Assembly (NCBI GenBank): GCA_033391075.1
Contig: JAWPMV010000001.1
Coordinates: 3,782,001 to 3,846,000 of the forward strand
Length of the DNA: 64,000 nucleotides
DNA from: Bacteroidia bacterium
GTDB taxonomy: Bacteria > Bacteroidota > Bacteroidia > J057
Direction of reading: 5' to 3'
A program made the position numbers and the translations under genes. Shown here piece by piece: positions 61,648-64,000 of this stretch (its first letter is position 1; each line of letters starts with the position of its first letter). A model generated the notes under the pieces. That model was not told the DNA's origin. It was given only the letters and a program-made list of their open reading frames with translations, and searched no databases.

Positions 61648-62160
61648 ATGGAAGATCAATCATATACCTTATCCATATTTACCGAGAATAAAGTAGGTCT
61701 TCTGCACAGGATCACTACGATCTTTACGCAAAGACATATCAATATTGAAAGTTTAACCACTTCAGAAACCGAAGTGGAAGGCATTTCCCGCTTCATCATT
61801 GTGATCAATACCAGAGAGGATCAGGTAGTAAAGCTCCGAAAGCAAATCGACAAATTGATCGGAGTAATCAAAGCCTTTATCCTGAGAGAGGAAGATGTCG
61901 TAATGCAGGAAATTGCCTTATATAAACTTACCACGGATAAACTGGCTTCTGATAGTTTTGAACGTATCATTCGGGAAAACAATGCCCGGGTCCTTAGCAT
62001 TACTATGGATTATGTCATGGTGGAAAAAACCGGTCATCCGGGAGAAACCATAGATCTATTCCATAAGCTGGAACCCTTTGGTATACAAGGATTCTCCCGC
62101 TCAGGTACGATCGCTATCTCAAAGAAGCCCCTGATGATAAAATCATATCTAACTATGTAA
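61648..62160 (+). CDS. ilvN: Acetolactate synthase, small (regulatory) subunit
   Basis: A 170-residue ACT-domain protein, starting YTLSIFTENKVGLLHRITTIFTQ, with two ACT-like parts (residues 5-80 and 85-165). It activates IlvB and confers feedback inhibition by branched-chain amino acids. It has five bases between it and ilvB and a 96 bp gap before ilvC. Confidence 0.95.
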   Translation: MEDQSYTLSIFTENKVGLLHRITTIFTQRHINIESLTTSETEVEGISRFIIVINTREDQVVKLRKQIDKLIGVIKAFILREEDVVMQEIALYKLTTDKLASDSFERIIRENNARVLSITMDYVMVEKTGHPGETIDLFHKLEPFGIQGFSRSGTIAISKKPLMIKSYLTM

Positions 62161-62256
62161 ATAGATTGCCAGCCGGTAAAAGAATTCACCACACGAAAAA
62201 GATTCCCCGGAGGCAATTTCAACTCAACACTATTAATTAAGCTTTAATTAAGAACA

Positions 62257-63321
62257 ATGGCAGTAATCAATTTTGGCGGCGTCGATGAAACGGTTGTAAC
62301 CCGCGAGGAATATCCCCTCGAAAAATCGAGAGAAATCCTTCAGGGAGATACTCTGGCGGTATTGGGATATGGCGTGCAAGGGCCCGCACAGGCACTCAAT
62401 TTGAAAGAAAATGGATTCAATGTAATCATTGGTCAGCGGGAAAATTCTGCTAGCTGGGACAAAGCTGTTGCTGATGGCTGGGTACCTGGACAGACTTTAT
62501 TCTCCTTGGAAGAAGCCTGCGCAAAAGCTACAATCATTATGAATTTGCTTTCTGACGCAGGTCAAATAGCCACATGGCCAACCGTAAAATCTCACCTGAC
62601 AGAAGGAAAAACTCTTTGCTTCTCTCATGGATTTGCGATTACCTATCACGATCAGACTTCTATAATTCCTCCTGAGAATGTAGATGTTGTACTTGTAGCT
62701 CCTAAAGGTTCAGGAACCAGCTTGAGAAGAAACTTTTTAGCAGGAGCAGGAATCAATTCCAGTTTTGCTATCCACCAAAACGCTACCGGAAACGCCAGAG
62801 AAAAAATCATTGCTATCGGTATTGGTATTGGTTCTGGATTCCTTTTTGAAACAACTTTCAAGAAAGAAGTATTTAGCGACCTTACCGGAGAAAGAGGTAT
62901 CCTTATGGGTGCTTTGGCTGGGGTAATGGAAGCTCAATACAATATTCTGAGAGAAAAAGGACATTCTCCTTCTGAGGCATTCAATGAAACCGTAGAGGAA
63001 TTGACACAATCTCTGATCCGTTTGGTTGCTGAAAATGGCATGGACTGGATGTATGCCAACTGTTCTACAACAGCACAAAGAGGAGCTTTGGATTGGAAAG
63101 ATCGTTTCCGCGATGCTACTGCACCTGTTTTTGCAGATCTCTATGAGAGTGTAGCAACTGGAAATGAAGCAAGAATCACGATAGAAGCTAATAGTGATCC
63201 TCAGTATAGAGAAAAGCTGGGTGAAGAATTGGCGGCAATCGCAGATTCAGAAATGTGGCGTGCAGGAGCAGCTGTAAGAGAGCTCCGTCCAGAAAGACAA
63301 AGCGCAAATAGTAACGCATAA
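62257..63321 (+). CDS. ilvC: Ketol-acid reductoisomerase
   Basis: A 354-residue NADPH-dependent enzyme that isomerises and reduces acetolactate. The Rossmann loop LGYGVQGPAQ is at residues 36-45, and the NADPH-phosphate contact loop GQRENSASW holds Arg61, Ser64 and Ser66, which points to NADPH preference. Acidic metal ligands lie in the helical half (for example LTGERGILMGAL). It follows ilvN by 96 bp, where two TTAATTAA octamers (62233-62240, 62244-62251) sit directly before the start codon. It is followed by a hairpin. Confidence 0.96.
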   Translation: MAVINFGGVDETVVTREEYPLEKSREILQGDTLAVLGYGVQGPAQALNLKENGFNVIIGQRENSASWDKAVADGWVPGQTLFSLEEACAKATIIMNLLSDAGQIATWPTVKSHLTEGKTLCFSHGFAITYHDQTSIIPPENVDVVLVAPKGSGTSLRRNFLAGAGINSSFAIHQNATGNAREKIIAIGIGIGSGFLFETTFKKEVFSDLTGERGILMGALAGVMEAQYNILREKGHSPSEAFNETVEELTQSLIRLVAENGMDWMYANCSTTAQRGALDWKDRFRDATAPVFADLYESVATGNEARITIEANSDPQYREKLGEELAAIADSEMWRAGAAVRELRPERQSANSNA

Positions 63322-63329
63322 TTTATCAT

Positions 63330-63356
63330 GTAGTCGGCGAGTGTATCGCCGACTAC
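63330..63356 (+). terminator. Intercistronic hairpin between ilvC and ilvA
   Basis: GTAGTCGGCGA (63330-63340), loop GTGTA, TCGCCGACTAC (63346-63356): a perfect 11 bp GC-rich stem with a 5 nt loop, but no T-tract (CCATTTTCC follows). It lies 8 nt after the ilvC stop. It may reduce read-through or stabilise the upstream mRNA. Confidence 0.65.
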
Positions 63357-63372
63357 CCATTTTCCAACAATC

Positions 63373-64000
63373 ATGGTCTCTGAAAAAACGAGCCTTTTGC
63401 CTCTGGGAAAAATAGTCGAGGCAAATGAGCGACTAAAGGGAGTTGTCATGCGCACTCCTTTAATGGAAAACCTCAACCTTTCCCATAAGTTCAGGAGCAA
63501 GATCCGCCTGAAGCGGGAGGATCTGCAAGTAGTACGATCCTACAAACTGAGAGGGGCATATAATAAGATGTCTCAACTGGATCCTGAAGTGGCCCGAAGG
63601 GGAATTGTCTGTGCCAGTGCTGGCAATCATGCACAAGGCGTAGCATTTTCCTGTCATGCCCTCAAGATTTCCGGAAAAATCTTCATGCCCGGGACTACTC
63701 CCAAACAGAAGGTTCAGAAAGTACAAATGTTTGGGCAAAACAGGGTTGAGATTGTGTTGGTTGGAGATACCTATGATGAAGCCTATAGCGCAGCTATGGG
63801 AGATTGTGCTGCACATCAGAAAACCTTTATCCATCCCTTCGATGATTTTGAGGTAATGGCAGGTCAGGGAACCGTAGCTATGGAAATCCTGGCTGATAGC
63901 CATGAGCCGATAGATTATGTATTCCTGGCAATCGGAGGAGGAGGCCTGGCTTCTGGCCTGGGTTCCTACCTAAAACAACTTAGTCCCAAAACAAAGATCA
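63373..64000 (+). CDS. ilvA: Threonine dehydratase (threonine ammonia-lyase), N-terminal part, runs off the window
   Basis: The frame from ATG 63373 continues open to the window end (209 codons seen). It is the fold-type II PLP domain of threonine dehydratase: Lys58 in VRSYKLRGAYN is the PLP lysine, SAGNHAQGVA the substrate loop, and GGGGLASGL the phosphate loop. It makes 2-oxobutyrate from threonine, the first step to isoleucine. It ends the ilvDBNCA cluster as far as seen. The C-terminal regulatory ACT domains, if present, lie outside. Confidence 0.95.
   Translation, partial: MVSEKTSLLPLGKIVEANERLKGVVMRTPLMENLNLSHKFRSKIRLKREDLQVVRSYKLRGAYNKMSQLDPEVARRGIVCASAGNHAQGVAFSCHALKISGKIFMPGTTPKQKVQKVQMFGQNRVEIVLVGDTYDEAYSAAMGDCAAHQKTFIHPFDDFEVMAGQGTVAMEILADSHEPIDYVFLAIGGGGLASGLGSYLKQLSPKTKI

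Noticed and set aside
62233-62251. Two TTAATTAA octamers before ilvC as an operator
   Set aside because: Each octamer is a self-palindrome of pure A/T in an AT-rich start region; coincidence cannot be excluded, so it is only mentioned with ilvC.
1-64000. tRNA, rRNA, prophage, insertion sequence, SusC/SusD or biosynthetic cluster
   Set aside because: Nothing consistent with these was seen while reading both strands; GH13 and the sulfatase stand alone without PUL partners.

Overview
The window is a 64 kb stretch of ordinary-coding but repeat-rich chromosome from a Bacteroidota bacterium, most likely a free-living Saprospiria/Cytophagia-type organism (this rank is inference). Reasons: a sulfatase with a type IX secretion (T9SS) C-terminal sorting domain, AraC regulators with membrane-embedded N-termini, LytS/LytTR two-component pairs, many lipoproteins, A-rich start regions without clear Shine-Dalgarno sequences, and at least one near-perfect Bacteroidota -33/-7 promoter (TTG-N19-TAnnTTTG). 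I see no rRNA, tRNA, CRISPR array, prophage, insertion sequence, SusC/SusD pair or replication origin.

Layout. 0-9.3 kb: end of an acyl-CoA dehydrogenase, then exported enzymes (strictosidine-synthase-like propeller, penicillin acylase, PhoD phosphatase) and small membrane proteins (DoxX, isoprenylcysteine methyltransferase-like). 9.3-18.2 kb: a minus-strand sugar isomerase/lactonase pair, an AraC-GyrI regulator, a sterol desaturase-like protein, a membrane AraC regulator and two alpha/beta hydrolases. 18.2-28.3 kb: two LytS/LytTR systems separated by a very large DUF6807 - sugar dehydrogenase-like propeller - HEAT - cytochrome c lipoprotein and a beta-lactamase-fold hydrolase. 28.3-34.5 kb: a stand-alone DUF6807 protein, a MarR regulator with two matching operator palindromes, a CPBP protein with an altered active-site motif, a Tat-exported phosphoesterase abutting an S41 peptidase. 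34.6-41.8 kb: T9SS sulfatase, another membrane AraC, erythromycin esterase-like and class C beta-lactamase-like enzymes, an SDR. 41.8-50.9 kb: alanine/glycine symporter, glyoxalase-fold protein, GH13 amylase, SDR, an AT-rich pair of unknown genes, and a NarL-type kinase with a regulator lacking an output domain; this zone holds four copies of an unusual two-hairpin element. 50.9-57.6 kb: 1036-residue BNR/VPS10-like propeller protein, Uma2 nuclease, threonine synthase, and an ATP-cone/Mrr-type nuclease. 57.9-64 kb: the isoleucine-valine operon ilvD-ilvB-ilvN-ilvC-ilvA, preceded by a complete leader-peptide attenuator that had no annotation because the peptide is only 21 codons.

How it fits together. 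The best-defined pathway is branched-chain amino acid synthesis: threonine synthase (55.5 kb) makes threonine, IlvA deaminates it, and IlvBN, IlvC and IlvD finish isoleucine and valine; translation of an Ile/Val/Leu-rich leader peptide probably decides whether transcription reads into ilvD. Most of the remainder looks like environmental sensing plus exported hydrolysis.

The most interesting non-coding signal is a family of about 85 bp elements at 41.9, 44.5, 46.7 and 50.8 kb: each has two perfectly complementary arms of 9-10 bp whose sequence differs between copies while the 31-32 nt between them keeps a GG...TGGC core, followed by a T-rich linker and a second A/T-core hairpin. Arms that change together while spacing stays fixed are what a structured RNA or a mobilised hairpin element would show.
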